A DNA stretch of 64,000 nucleotides from JAWMQL01 sp033283165 (GCA_033283165.1 JAWMQL010000005.1:290808-354807), one strand, 5' to 3'. Numbered from the stretch's first letter, positions 34,062 through 44,302 are shown. Program-made: numbers and translations. The notes: generated by a model from the sequence alone, not told the origin.

Positions 34062-35483
34062 ATGGATGACAGGCAATCTTTCGAAGCCATGGCGCGCTGC
34101 GCGATGCAGCACGCGCTGGCCTACCGGGAAGATAACCAGCGGCCACCTCGCCCCGGAGCGACGGTACAGTCATTGCGGGCGGCTTTTGATACCGGTATCC
34201 CGGAACAGGGCAGGGACCCCGTGGACGTCATCGAGGCACTGGTTGCGGCGGCGACCCCCGGCCTGGTCGGCACCATACGTCCCGGTTTTTTTGCCTGGGT
34301 CATGGGGGCATCCCACCCGGTGGGTGTGGCCGCGGAGTGGCTGGTAACCGCCTGGGGGCAGAACGCCGGCATTTATAACACCGCGCCCTCGGCCGCGGTG
34401 GTGGAGGATGTGGTGGCAGCCTGGTTGCTGGACCTGCTGGACCTGCCGGCGGAGAGCTCGGTGGGTTTCTGCACCGGCGCCACCATGGCCAGCTCCGTGT
34501 GCCTGGCTGCGGCCCGCCACCAGGTGCTGCGGCAGGCTGGTTACGACCTGGCGCAAGGGGGCGTTTTCGCGGCACCGGAAATCAAGATATTCCTCGGCGA
34601 GGAAGCGCATTCAACCATCTTCTCCGGGCTGCGTTATCTGGGCTTCGGGGAGGACAACCTGGTCAGGATCGAGGCCGATGGCCAGGGACAGATGCGGGCT
34701 GAGTCCCTGGCCACAGCCCTGGCCGATTGGAGCGGCCCGGCCATCGTGATCTGCCAGGCCGGCCACATTCACACCGGCGGTTTCGACCCGCTGCAGGAGG
34801 TAATCACGATCTGCCGGTCCGCCGGGGCCTGGTGCCACGTGGACGGCGCTTTTGGCCTGTGGGCGCGCAGCGTACCGGAGTTGCGGCCGCTGTGTGAGGG
34901 AGTGGACGGTGCCGACTCCTGGTCGGTGGACGGACACAAGTGGCTGCAGGTGCCCTATGACTCGGGCTTCGCTATCGTCAGGCACCGGGAGGCGCACCAG
35001 CGCGCCATGGGCATCAGCGCCGGCTACCTGGCGGAGTCTCCCGGCAATGCCCGCTCGCCTTCCCAGTACTGCCCGGAGTTATCGCGCCGTGCCAGGGGCT
35101 TCGCTGTATGGGCCATTATCCAGGCCCTGGGGCGGGAAGGGATTACCGAGATGGTAGCGCGCCATTGTCGCTGCGCCCGCGAGCTGGGCCGATTACTGTC
35201 CGGTGAGCCGGGCATTCGGGTTCTCAATGAAGTGGTACTTAACCAGGTGGCGATCACCTTTGGCGAGGATCGGGGCACGGCAGAGAGCAACCGACTCACG
35301 GATGCGGTCATCGAACAACTGGCCCGGGACAACCGCGCCTTCGTGGAGGGCGCGGACTGGAACGGCAGGAAGATACTCCGGGTCTCGGTTATATCGCGCC
35401 AGACCGACCGGGAGGATATCGAACATCTCGGCCGTTCGATCATCGACGCCTGGCGCCGGGTCGCGACGAAGCCGCCACCCTAG
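34062..35483 (+). CDS. PLP-dependent group II amino acid decarboxylase
   Basis: A 473-residue fold-type I enzyme. The PLP lysine is Lys293 in SVDGHKWLQVPYD, and CHVDGAFGLWA holds the conserved Asp that contacts the pyridine nitrogen. VGFCTGATMASSVCLAAAR binds the phosphate. This is the aromatic-L-amino-acid/tyrosine/glutamate decarboxylase family; substrate choice cannot be read from the sequence. It starts 35 bases after the cysteine synthase fusion and may be co-transcribed. It ends in a 4-base stop overlap with the convergent SDR gene. Confidence 0.88.
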   Translation: MDDRQSFEAMARCAMQHALAYREDNQRPPRPGATVQSLRAAFDTGIPEQGRDPVDVIEALVAAATPGLVGTIRPGFFAWVMGASHPVGVAAEWLVTAWGQNAGIYNTAPSAAVVEDVVAAWLLDLLDLPAESSVGFCTGATMASSVCLAAARHQVLRQAGYDLAQGGVFAAPEIKIFLGEEAHSTIFSGLRYLGFGEDNLVRIEADGQGQMRAESLATALADWSGPAIVICQAGHIHTGGFDPLQEVITICRSAGAWCHVDGAFGLWARSVPELRPLCEGVDGADSWSVDGHKWLQVPYDSGFAIVRHREAHQRAMGISAGYLAESPGNARSPSQYCPELSRRARGFAVWAIIQALGREGITEMVARHCRCARELGRLLSGEPGIRVLNEVVLNQVAITFGEDRGTAESNRLTDAVIEQLARDNRAFVEGADWNGRKILRVSVISRQTDREDIEHLGRSIIDAWRRVATKPPP

Positions 35484-36349
35484 GTCGCGGGAATCAGGTA
35501 GCTGAGGCCCACGCATTCCTCGGTGTAGTCCCACAGGCGTTCCGCCGCCTGGTCATCGCACGCCCAGGGCTTTGGCCGGGTCTGGCGGCAATCGACAAAA
35601 TAGGCGCCGCTGATACCGCTTACCGCCTCACTGTGACACAGATAGACAGAGGTTGCGGCGCCCTTGTCGGGCGTGCGAAAAAAGAGCTTCAGCAGCGCCG
35701 GTAGCCAGCGGGACAGGAGCCCGTCATTCTGACTGCCCAGCGAGGTGGCTACGGCACCCGGGTGCAGGCAGTTCACCGTGATCGGGTGACCGGCCAGGCG
35801 ATGGGCCAGGCTGCGGGTAAACAGGATATTGGCCAGTTTGGAACGGCCATACTCCCGAAAGGTCTTGTAACTGCGTTCGGCCTGCATGTCATCGAAGCCC
35901 ATCTCCCGCACGAACGCGTGCGCGTCCGAGGCCACGTTGACGATACGCGACCCCGGCACCTGGAGCATGGCGGGCAGCAGCAGGCCGGTGAGCAGGAAGG
36001 GCGCAAAGTGGTTGACCGCCAGAGTCTGCTCGAATCCGTCCACGGTCTCGCGACGGGTGGTATTGATGACCCCCGCGTTGTTCAGCAGCACGTCAATGGA
36101 CCGCCCCTCCGCAAGACATGCTTCGGCTGCCCGGCGCACACTGGCGAGGTCTGCCATGTCCATCTGGACCAGTGTCGGCCTGATGCCACCGGCCTGGGCT
36201 ATCTCCTCCGCCAGCGCCTGCGCCTTACCCGGGTCCCGGGCCAGCAGGGTCAGGTCGGCACCCATCTGGGCCAGGCGCAGTGCACTGGCCCGGCCGATGC
36301 CGGAGGTGGGCCCGGTGATCACTACCCGCTTACCTTCCAGCTCCTTCAT
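35480..36349 (-). CDS. SDR-family oxidoreductase (retinol dehydrogenase-like)
   Basis: A 289-residue short-chain dehydrogenase. It has VVITGPTSGIGRASALRLAQ, LLNNAGVINTT, a Ser in IVNVASDAHAF and Y-x3-K in YGRSKLANILF, then NCLHPGAVATSL. The order and spacing resemble the retinol-dehydrogenase/WW-domain-oxidoreductase-like SDRs. ATG 36349 begins just before the cofactor domain; a TTG at 36373 would add eight residues. The substrate is not known. Confidence 0.88.
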   Translation of the reverse strand: MKELEGKRVVITGPTSGIGRASALRLAQMGADLTLLARDPGKAQALAEEIAQAGGIRPTLVQMDMADLASVRRAAEACLAEGRSIDVLLNNAGVINTTRRETVDGFEQTLAVNHFAPFLLTGLLLPAMLQVPGSRIVNVASDAHAFVREMGFDDMQAERSYKTFREYGRSKLANILFTRSLAHRLAGHPITVNCLHPGAVATSLGSQNDGLLSRWLPALLKLFFRTPDKGAATSVYLCHSEAVSGISGAYFVDCRQTRPKPWACDDQAAERLWDYTEECVGLSYLIPAT

Positions 36350-36411
36350 CCGCGTCAGCCTGTTCCGTTCCAACCGGGAAGCTTAACACCCCCGCGCTGT
36401 GTTGTATGCGC

Positions 36412-38400
36412 TCAGGGCTCCTGAACAGTCACGATCCGGTTGACCGGCAGGTCGTACAGTTCCTGCACCTGGCCGCTGTCCCAGGTGATTCTCACCACAT
36501 CCACCCGGTCGCTGTCCCCGAGCCCGAAATGCAGGCGCTTGGCATGCTGCCCGTAGTTGTTGAAGCCGCCATCCGCTTCCCGCAGCTGGGTCCTGTCCCC
36601 CGTGACGACTTCCACCCGGGACCCGATCCCGTCGCGGTTGCTGCGCGTTCCCACCAGTTGCAGTTGCAGCCAGTGGTTGCCGTTCCCGAGGTTGTGTAAC
36701 AGCTGCAGGGGACTGCCGGTCAGGTGCTGCCGGTCATCGAACAGAACCCCCGGGCTGATGGCGACATCGAGGAAACCGTCATTGTCATAGTCCGCCGCGA
36801 CCGCCTGGCGCCAGGGGACCAGCGAGAAATCGAAAAAGCCCGGGTGCGACGTGCTCCGGGACGCCCGGACCGTGGCCCTGGAAAAACCGGTATTGTCGTC
36901 ATTCCACAGCACCAGGTCGCGCAGGTCATGGACCCGCGAAGCGCAGGCGAGATAGATATCCACGTCGCCGTCGTTATCGAAGTCACCCGGTATCGCGGTA
37001 CCGCAGGCGCGCTTGCGCGGCAGGTTCCAGTGCCCACTGGCGTCCCTGAATCCACTGTCGGTCTGCAGCAACAGCCGCATCGGCGCGTTGCTGGTGGCGG
37101 CGCAGCGCGGCAGGCTACTGCTCACCTGTGTGTGCGGATCGGCCGGGCGCAGCCAGAGCAGGAAATTTTTTGGCCAGTCGCCGTAGGCTGTCAGGCGCCA
37201 ATTGCCGTCGCCGGTCCTGCCCACATGCAGGCCGCTGCCGGCGGGCAGGCTTGCCGGGATGCCGTCCAGCGTCCTGTCATCCGGCGACAACTCGATCGAA
37301 CCCAGTGAACGGGGCACCGAGTCCGCGCCCTGGTACAGGGATACGCCCACGTTCTTGCGCCTGATCGACAGGCGGGCACTGCCCTCGAGCCGCAGGTCGA
37401 TCGCCGCCGGCTGCTGACGTAATCCCGGTGCGCTTACCGCAATCCCCAGGGAGTTGTCGGACGAGGACGGAATCCGGCAGGTCCCGGGCGGCGTCGGCGG
37501 TGGCTCGTACAGCAGGAAATCCGTGCGCAGGTCGCCGTTGAAGTCGGCTGTTGCCACCAGGTAACGGCCGGACCAGAACACCTCGGGCAGATCGTCGCCG
37601 GCCGTCACGCCGCGCCGCATTCTTGACAGGCCCATGACCTCAGTCCCGGCCAGGGCGGACCGGTGGCGGTCCGACAGCCCGGCAGTGACCAGCTGATGGC
37701 CGCCGTAAACAGTCGGCCAGCGAACCTCCTCCCGGTCAAAGCGGATAAAATAGTTGTCCGGGTAGTTCCTGGCCGCGACATTCTTGCCAACCTGATCCGG
37801 CCGCGGAACGTTCACCTGCATGATGTCCAGGCGCCCGTCGTGGTCGAGATCGAACCAGGCGCTGAACCGGCCCCGGGCTTTGGTGCGGTGAATATTGTTG
37901 ATCTCGGCCATCTCCCGCAGGCGACCACCCTGCTGGATAAAGAGCAGGTTGTTGTCCCCCTGGTCCGCCCTGCCCTGCTTGCCGCCCGCGGTAATCATCA
38001 GGTCCTGATCGCCATCCCCGTCGAAGTCGACCCAGTTGGCGCCGTGCGCATCGGTACGATAGGAGGAGAGCTGGAGATCATTCCAGACATCGATAAAACC
38101 GTTCGGGGGATGGCTGAGGAAGAGCCTGGACAGGTCGTCGCTGCTGTTCATGCTGTGGTTGCCCAGGAAAAGGTCCTGGCGGCCGTCCCCGTTATAATCC
38201 ACCCAGGCGATACTGGTGAACTCCTCACCGCGGTGGATCAGCCCCGATCGTTCCGCTACTTCTTCGAACCGGGTACCAGACGTGGAACCCGCCAGCGCCG
38301 ACTCGTGCAAAAGCCCGACACAGCAGCTGATAAGCATTGTTCGACGAAACCACTGCCTGATCGACGCGCGCGCATGACCCGGCTCCAGAGACTTCTGCAT
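36412..38400 (-). CDS. FG-GAP/VCBS repeat protein with ASPIC/UnbV domain (CRTAC1-like), exported
   Basis: A 662-residue protein with an N-terminal signal (LISCCVGLLHESALAG) and repeated Ca2+-binding-like blades: WVDYNGDGRQDLFLG, WVDFDGDGDQDLMIT, WFDLDHDGRLDIM, DFDNDGDVDIYLA and DYDNDGFLDVAIS. The C-terminal GIGSRVEVVTGDRTQL ... HFGLGDSDRVDVVRITW is the ASPIC/UnbV signature. These proteins form beta-propellers outside the cytoplasm; the function is unclear, with adhesion or substrate binding the usual suggestions. ATG 38400 has GGGAGGGG upstream; an earlier GTG at 38409 is too close to that site. Confidence 0.88.
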   Translation of the reverse strand: MQKSLEPGHARASIRQWFRRTMLISCCVGLLHESALAGSTSGTRFEEVAERSGLIHRGEEFTSIAWVDYNGDGRQDLFLGNHSMNSSDDLSRLFLSHPPNGFIDVWNDLQLSSYRTDAHGANWVDFDGDGDQDLMITAGGKQGRADQGDNNLLFIQQGGRLREMAEINNIHRTKARGRFSAWFDLDHDGRLDIMQVNVPRPDQVGKNVAARNYPDNYFIRFDREEVRWPTVYGGHQLVTAGLSDRHRSALAGTEVMGLSRMRRGVTAGDDLPEVFWSGRYLVATADFNGDLRTDFLLYEPPPTPPGTCRIPSSSDNSLGIAVSAPGLRQQPAAIDLRLEGSARLSIRRKNVGVSLYQGADSVPRSLGSIELSPDDRTLDGIPASLPAGSGLHVGRTGDGNWRLTAYGDWPKNFLLWLRPADPHTQVSSSLPRCAATSNAPMRLLLQTDSGFRDASGHWNLPRKRACGTAIPGDFDNDGDVDIYLACASRVHDLRDLVLWNDDNTGFSRATVRASRSTSHPGFFDFSLVPWRQAVAADYDNDGFLDVAISPGVLFDDRQHLTGSPLQLLHNLGNGNHWLQLQLVGTRSNRDGIGSRVEVVTGDRTQLREADGGFNNYGQHAKRLHFGLGDSDRVDVVRITWDSGQVQELYDLPVNRIVTVQEP

Positions 38401-38578
38401 GGTTGCCACCCCTCCCGGTCTGATTGCCTCAGCCTTGTTTATGTCCGGCTGATGGAACCTACCTTAAGGGACGGATGCTGAATGGATACTGGACAAAGCG
38501 GCTGGATTTACCCGGTCACCGATGTGAACGGGGCGCGGCAATCCCTGCGTCCACCCGGCCATGCGAAGGCGGACGCGA

Positions 38579-41500
38579 TCAACGTTCGATCGTGTATATC
38601 ACGTCGCCGCCGCTGGAGAGGGTTGAGGATTCGGTCGACAGTTTCCAGTTTTCATCCAGGGAGTATTCGAGCCTGATGGTCGATACGGATTCGAACAGAC
38701 CGGTGCCGTAGCTGACGTAAAGATCCGGCGTAAGGTACTTGCCGATCACGAAGGCCGCCTGATTGACATCACTCGCGGCGCCGGCCTCCCCTGAACCGGC
38801 TTCGAAACCGATCGTATCGACGCCGAGATCGGCGCCGAACTTGTCCGCCAGGAAATTACCGCCTTTGAGACCGAGCATGGTAGCGGCCCGCACCAGCATG
38901 TCGCCTTCGCCATCCGAGGTGTTCGCCAAAGAACGGCCCAGCACCAGCCACGACAACTGCTCGGTCTGGCTCATGCCCGGTTCGGAAAACACTTCCAGTT
39001 CCGGTTGCCGGACTGGTCCCCGCGCCCGGATACCAACCAGGATACCCGTTGCGGGCCGCCGCACTGCCCGCACACTGATGCCGGGCTGGTCCAGGGGACC
39101 GCCGGCGAAAAGAATCTTGCCCTGCTCGATGACCAGCCCCTGGCCGTAAGCGCGATATTCGCCGTCGATGATATTGAATTCGCCCGTGCCTGTACCCGGC
39201 TTGCCCGGAACCTGCTTAACCGACAGCCCACCCTCCAACCGGCCATTGAAGCCGAAGCCATCCACGGTAACATCATCGCCCAGCGTTATCCGGAGATCGG
39301 CTTCCACGCCGCTGTTGGCGGTAGCGTACTCACCGTCCCTGTCGCCGGAGATGATGACCTGGTCGCCGGATGCAGAAACGGCCGATTCCGGCAGCTTGCG
39401 CGGTGTGATGGCGGCCCGTGGAACGACCACATTCCCGCTCACCCGGACGCCTGTCTCGCTCACGGCGATAGCGAGATCGGGAGACACAAACACCCGCGCT
39501 TCGGGTGTATCCACGACCTGGAATGTGTCACCCCTGACACGGGCATTGACCAGCGCCTGCGGGCCGTCGAATTGCGAGCTGCCGGACAGCACAAGCTCAC
39601 CCTCACCGGAACGGGCCCGGCCCTCAAAGGCCACCGCAGCCGGGCCGGTAGTGTACGCACGCAGCCGGATACCGGTGATGTCCAGGCCGGGTGTGACCAG
39701 TTGCAGCCCGGTATCGACCAGGCTCAGCTCGCCCTCCGGCAGTATCTGCGAGAGTGAACCGGACAGTTCCACATGGCCGCGCAATGCCCCGGCGGCCCGT
39801 TCTATCTCCGGCGACAGCGCGGTCAGAAAGGAGAGATCCCGAAGATCGATATCCAGGCGACCACGAAGCGGCCGCTCGTTCAGCACTGCATTGCCAGGCT
39901 CAACCTGTGCGTATCCACTGATTCCTCCCTCTCCCGCAAACGGCAGCGACAGGTTCGCGCTCAATCCCGACTGGCTGTAATCCAGCGCAACCCGGGATGA
40001 ACCGAGTGCGAGTAGCTGCCTGTTAGGCTGCACGGTGGCTTCACTGCTGCGCAACTCCACACCCTCCGCACTGAGTAGTGCATTCACCGAGGGTTCCCCG
40101 GCGCCCTGCCGTGCCAGGGTCGCGTGGGCCGCGAGACGACCGCGCATTGCCAGGCTGGCCGGCAGCAGCGGCTCCAGGTAGTCCAGTGCCAGCCCTTTCA
40201 GGTCCAGCTCTGCGGCCACCTTATCTGGCGCCAGTTCACCCTGGAAGCAGAGGCGCGCCTGGTCGCTGTTCCAGCAACCCTCCCGCAGTTGCTGTTGCTC
40301 CCGTGTAATCTGGCCACGGTGGGGGCTGGATAAGGTCCACGGCGGTAATTCCCCATACTGCAGACGGCCCCGTGATACCTGCATGGCCCAGGCCACATCC
40401 TGAAGATCGCCCTCTATCTCCAGGTCGACAGCACCTGCGGAGCTGTCAACAGACAGGCCCAGTGTGTGTGAAGACCGCACTCCCTCGCCGCTCAGGTCCA
40501 GGCTGTCCACGGTAATACCGCCCAGCGCAGCATCGCGCAGTGACAGCGCCAGGTCAGAGGGTTTGGCGCGGTTCAGGTCGACATCCGCCCGCAGTGACAG
40601 TGCGGCAAGGGAATACTGTCCGAGGCTGAGATCGCGCGCATCCAGGGTCGCGCGCAAGGCAGGCAGAGGCGCGGTTCCGCTGATTCGTCCCCGGCCTGCG
40701 ATTTGTCCCGTCGCTTCCGGCAGGATCTCACCGACATCGGGGCTGTTAACCAGCCAGTCCAGGTCCATGTCCTCACCCAGCTGGCCCCTGGCAGCAATCC
40801 GCGTCGCACCGGCAGCCAGCTCGAGCTTGTCGAGCGTAAAAAGGCCTCCCGTCAGCTGTCCCTGTGCTCGCAGGTCCAGCCGCAGGTCGGCGGACAGCTC
40901 GGGAAGCAGTACCGAAGGGGCCAGGCCCTCGCCGCTGAACTCGATACTGCCCTCGAGCGCTGGTGCCCAGCGCACGCGTCCCACGCCGTCCATGCGCCCG
41001 TCCAGCAAGGACAGCTGTAAACGGGATAACTCGAAGGCCTGCTTACTCCCGCGGCCGATAATTTCCAGTTCACCCCCGGTCTGACCCGGCACTTCCAGCG
41101 ACGAACTGGCCTGCACCGCGTAGTCTCCCGGGACGCCGAGAACGCTGCCGTGGCCGTCGGTGGCAAGCAGTTGCGGCGCTCCTGTCAGCGGCCATCGCAG
41201 TGCCTGCCACCGGCCGCGAAGTTCGATCTGCGGCGAGTCTTCGCCGAGATCTACCGCTCCCTCGGCCTGCAGGCGCATATTCCCGGTACCCGCCAGTAAC
41301 AGTTCCGAGAGCGCCAGCACCTGCTCCTGAAAACCACCGCTCACCCCCAGTGAAAAACGGCCGAACTCCTCGGAGTCGGTTGTCACTTGTCCCTGAAAAG
41401 CGATCTTCCGCAGCGTGCCTTCTGCGCTCAGCCTGCCATCGAGGACGGCATCGGGCATCGAGTCTCCCACTTCAGACAGCTGCAGACCGGAAACGAGGGT

Positions 41501-42271
41501 ATCGAGATCAAAACGCAGTTTCCCGGCAATGTCCCGGAGCATCAGGGTCTGTTCGATCCGGTAGGGCGGTTCAAGGGTGTGCCCGATGCGCATTTCCTGT
41601 AAGCCGCCCTCGATCTCCAGGCGCCCCGCCGCCGGGGCCAGCTGCGCCGGTCTCACTTCCCAGTCAACCGTCGCCTCTGCGGGATAGTTGCCGCGGGTGA
41701 CGGCCCTGGCTACCCCCTGCAGACGGAACAGGGGGCCGCTGGCTTCCAGGCTGTCCAGCGACAGATCGTGCTGGCGGAACGAGGCCGCCAGTCTGGCCCG
41801 GTCAACCTGCAGCGGCTGGGCCTCCGGACTGCTGCGAAAGCTGAGACCCTGCAGCGTGATATCGTCAAGGAGCACGTCGAGGGGCAGCTTGAAGCTGTCG
41901 GGAAGTTCGAAAGCACTTTCTTCCTCGGGTGGCGGTGCCGGTTTGATCTGAGTGAACTCGATTTCCGCCACCCTCAGCCGCTCGATGTGAGCCTCGCCAA
42001 GGAGCAAGCTGCGCGGCGACCAGTCGAACTCGACTGCGCCGATAGCCAGCTGCCGGTACGCGTCCTCATAACGCAGATCGCGAACCGTCAGGGGTCCCGC
42101 CAGACGCCCCGAGACCGACCCCGCCTGCAGGCCGGGTAGCGCGTCGCTGACTACCCGCCACAGGGTCCGCGTCCCGTGGGTGGTACCGACACCCCAGGTA
42201 AGCAGCAGGAGCATGGTCACCAGCAGTGTTGCGAGGACTGCCGCCGACCAGGGCAGGATGCGACGTATCAT
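38579..42271 (-). CDS. tamB: Translocation and assembly module protein TamB
   Basis: A 1230-residue protein with an N-terminal inner-membrane anchor (ILPWSAAVLATLLVTMLLLLTWGV), a very long stretch of repeating beta-strands typical of AsmA/TamB-like bridging proteins, and a C-terminal DUF490/TamB domain (GQGLVIEQGKILFAGGPLDQP ... DLYVSYGTGLF ... IRLEYSLDENWKL). It spans the periplasm and works with TamA in outer-membrane protein insertion and probably phospholipid transport. Its ATG overlaps the tamA stop by 4 bases (ATGA), so translation is coupled. Confidence 0.95.
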   Translation of the reverse strand: MIRRILPWSAAVLATLLVTMLLLLTWGVGTTHGTRTLWRVVSDALPGLQAGSVSGRLAGPLTVRDLRYEDAYRQLAIGAVEFDWSPRSLLLGEAHIERLRVAEIEFTQIKPAPPPEEESAFELPDSFKLPLDVLLDDITLQGLSFRSSPEAQPLQVDRARLAASFRQHDLSLDSLEASGPLFRLQGVARAVTRGNYPAEATVDWEVRPAQLAPAAGRLEIEGGLQEMRIGHTLEPPYRIEQTLMLRDIAGKLRFDLDTLVSGLQLSEVGDSMPDAVLDGRLSAEGTLRKIAFQGQVTTDSEEFGRFSLGVSGGFQEQVLALSELLLAGTGNMRLQAEGAVDLGEDSPQIELRGRWQALRWPLTGAPQLLATDGHGSVLGVPGDYAVQASSSLEVPGQTGGELEIIGRGSKQAFELSRLQLSLLDGRMDGVGRVRWAPALEGSIEFSGEGLAPSVLLPELSADLRLDLRAQGQLTGGLFTLDKLELAAGATRIAARGQLGEDMDLDWLVNSPDVGEILPEATGQIAGRGRISGTAPLPALRATLDARDLSLGQYSLAALSLRADVDLNRAKPSDLALSLRDAALGGITVDSLDLSGEGVRSSHTLGLSVDSSAGAVDLEIEGDLQDVAWAMQVSRGRLQYGELPPWTLSSPHRGQITREQQQLREGCWNSDQARLCFQGELAPDKVAAELDLKGLALDYLEPLLPASLAMRGRLAAHATLARQGAGEPSVNALLSAEGVELRSSEATVQPNRQLLALGSSRVALDYSQSGLSANLSLPFAGEGGISGYAQVEPGNAVLNERPLRGRLDIDLRDLSFLTALSPEIERAAGALRGHVELSGSLSQILPEGELSLVDTGLQLVTPGLDITGIRLRAYTTGPAAVAFEGRARSGEGELVLSGSSQFDGPQALVNARVRGDTFQVVDTPEARVFVSPDLAIAVSETGVRVSGNVVVPRAAITPRKLPESAVSASGDQVIISGDRDGEYATANSGVEADLRITLGDDVTVDGFGFNGRLEGGLSVKQVPGKPGTGTGEFNIIDGEYRAYGQGLVIEQGKILFAGGPLDQPGISVRAVRRPATGILVGIRARGPVRQPELEVFSEPGMSQTEQLSWLVLGRSLANTSDGEGDMLVRAATMLGLKGGNFLADKFGADLGVDTIGFEAGSGEAGAASDVNQAAFVIGKYLTPDLYVSYGTGLFESVSTIRLEYSLDENWKLSTESSTLSSGGDVIYTIER

Positions 42272-44022
42272 TGCAGGTCCGGTCCGAAGCTGATGTGAAA
42301 GGCGAAGGATGAATCGGGGTCATCGAAGGGATGCGCGAAATCAACCCTCACCATGCCCACCGGCGTTTTGTAACGCAGGCCGATACCGGCGCCGGTCTTA
42401 AAATCAATATCGGCGCTGTTGGATGCATTGCCACTGTCGACAAAGGCAGCCACTCCGAAGTTGCCGTAGACCAGGTAGTCTACCTCGACATTCACCACAC
42501 CCAGGTAGCGCCCACCCACGAGGTTGCCCTCGTCGTCAACCGGGCTCAGCTCCTCGAAGCCGTAGCCGCGTACGCTGCGCGCACCCCCGGTGAAAAAACG
42601 TCGCGACGGGGGCAGACTGTCGAAGTCGTCGGCGGCCGTGGCACCGTAGTCTCCCCGCAACAACAGGCGGCCCCGCTCGCCCAGTGCGGTAACGTAGCGC
42701 GCCGTCAGCAGCCCCTGCAGGAAGGAGGTGTCAGACAACAGGTTTTCTGCAGCGCCAGCCAGCATGGCTGACACGCTGTAGCCCTCACGCGTAAACAGCA
42801 GGTCATCCCCTATGATCCGGTCGTATTCAATACCCGGGACCAAGAGGGTGGAGTCCTGCCGGGGTTTGTCGCCGAAATTCCAGGACTCGTACTCGTAAAA
42901 CAGCGAGTACCGCCGCCTGCCGCCCCAGCGGTTCTGGTTGAGGCTGCTACCAAGGGAATAGCGCGTGGCGTCTACATCGTTAAGGTCCCGTTCGTTGATA
43001 TCGCCGGTGAAGTCCACGTACTCGCTGCGCACATCACCCACGGGCACCTTGTACTGGCCAACAAGTGTCTGCTGGATTTGGGACAGGCGTATGTCGGCCC
43101 GGAACTGGTGGCCATACCGGTTGATGTGTCGCCACAATACACCGAGCTCACCGCGCACACCGGTATCGGTGCCATAGCCCAGGCTGGCCTGGTAGCGCCG
43201 TGGTCGGCTGGGTGTGGTATTGACGCGCACCGGAACCCGAACACCCTCTGCAAGGTCACGCTGGATGTCCATTTCAGCGGTATTGAAGTAGTCGCTGTCG
43301 CTGAGCGCCAGTTGCAGGTCGGTCAACCGGCGCGGATCGAACACTTCGCCCGCGTTGATCTCCACGAATCTGTCGATGAACTCCGGTGACAGGATCGCCT
43401 GTTCGACGGAGACCTCACCAAAATAGAACTGCGATCCGGTGTCGAACACCAGCGCCACGTCCGCCACCAATCGATCGGGGTATACCTCGATCCGGCTGCG
43501 CTCGAATGTGCCGTCGAGATAGCCCAGGGCGTAGGCTTCACTCTGCAGGGCACTTTTCAGGTCACTGTAGACGGGGTGTACCAGTACGTCTCCCGGTTTG
43601 ATATCCGCTTCCGCGATGAGCTGCAGCAGCTCGCTGCGCTCCTTGCCCATACCCTCCAGTCGAATCTCCACGCCCCGAACCCGCGTGACCGGGCCGGGCT
43701 CGATGAGATATCGCGCCAGCCAGGTGACCTCGCCGTCGTCACCGGCGGCGCCTTGTTGCGGGGTCAGGGTGGCGTCAACGGTGGCCGCGTAGTAACCGTA
43801 GGGCTCAAGTGCCGCCGCAATTTCTCCCGCGGCGCCGCGGTGAAGGCGACGTATATCGGCTTCAGATAGCGGCCTCTCGTCTTTTTCGCGTTTGCGCCGG
43901 CCTTCGGTAACGATGCTCAGGTGGGCCGCGACATTGTTTTCCAGCTCACCCTCGAGCCCATCGATTTCGACGTCCACAGAGGTGCCTGTTGCCGCCGAAC
44001 ACCAGGGCAACAGGCAACACAA
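42268..44022 (-). CDS. tamA: Autotransporter assembly factor TamA (start uncertain)
   Basis: An Omp85-family outer-membrane protein. It has POTRA domains at about residues 10-230 (VEIDGLEGELENNV, GEVSVEQAILSPEFIDRFV), then a beta-barrel with GGARSVRGYGFEELSP, GGRYLGVVNVEVDY, RYKTPVGMVRVDFAHPF and the C-terminal FHISFGPDLQ. The only canonical in-frame start is TTG 44022, which would leave a ten-residue signal peptide. The frame stays open upstream to a TAG at 44077-44079 and encodes RSGYARYRRAFVLCCLLPW, a convincing signal peptide if translation starts at ATT 44067 or ATC 44070, each with CAGGTAG 6-9 bases upstream. Confidence 0.88.
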   Translation of the reverse strand: MCCLLPWCSAATGTSVDVEIDGLEGELENNVAAHLSIVTEGRRKREKDERPLSEADIRRLHRGAAGEIAAALEPYGYYAATVDATLTPQQGAAGDDGEVTWLARYLIEPGPVTRVRGVEIRLEGMGKERSELLQLIAEADIKPGDVLVHPVYSDLKSALQSEAYALGYLDGTFERSRIEVYPDRLVADVALVFDTGSQFYFGEVSVEQAILSPEFIDRFVEINAGEVFDPRRLTDLQLALSDSDYFNTAEMDIQRDLAEGVRVPVRVNTTPSRPRRYQASLGYGTDTGVRGELGVLWRHINRYGHQFRADIRLSQIQQTLVGQYKVPVGDVRSEYVDFTGDINERDLNDVDATRYSLGSSLNQNRWGGRRRYSLFYEYESWNFGDKPRQDSTLLVPGIEYDRIIGDDLLFTREGYSVSAMLAGAAENLLSDTSFLQGLLTARYVTALGERGRLLLRGDYGATAADDFDSLPPSRRFFTGGARSVRGYGFEELSPVDDEGNLVGGRYLGVVNVEVDYLVYGNFGVAAFVDSGNASNSADIDFKTGAGIGLRYKTPVGMVRVDFAHPFDDPDSSFAFHISFGPDLQ

Positions 44023-44183
44023 TACGAAGGCGCGGCGGTACCGGGCGTATCCTGATCGTACAGTAATGATAGTTAACTACCTGACTGGTACAGGCACGCT
44101 CTAATTGTAGACCGTGATGTGGCCGATGCAGGGTGTCAGTGAACCTGATAGGGCCCGGGCAACCCCAAAAGGAATCCACACCT

Positions 44184-44257
44184 CGTCATTCCCGCGCAGG
44201 CGGGAATCCACATCAGGCTTCGGACCCGCCTGGATCCCCGCCTGCGCGGGGATGACG
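44184..44257. repeat. REP-like inverted repeat element
   Basis: Two 27-base arms (44184-44210 and 44231-44257) are reverse complements at 25 of 27 positions. Each arm is itself a small palindrome (attcccgc-gcag-gcgggaat), giving two hairpins. This form is typical of dispersed REP/MITE-like intergenic elements. It lies between the divergent-side end of tamA and the VOC gene. Confidence 0.75.
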
Positions 44258-44302
44258 ACTATCCGCGCGGGGATGGCGAGACAGTGCGTTTCCGCCCGGG
44301 GG

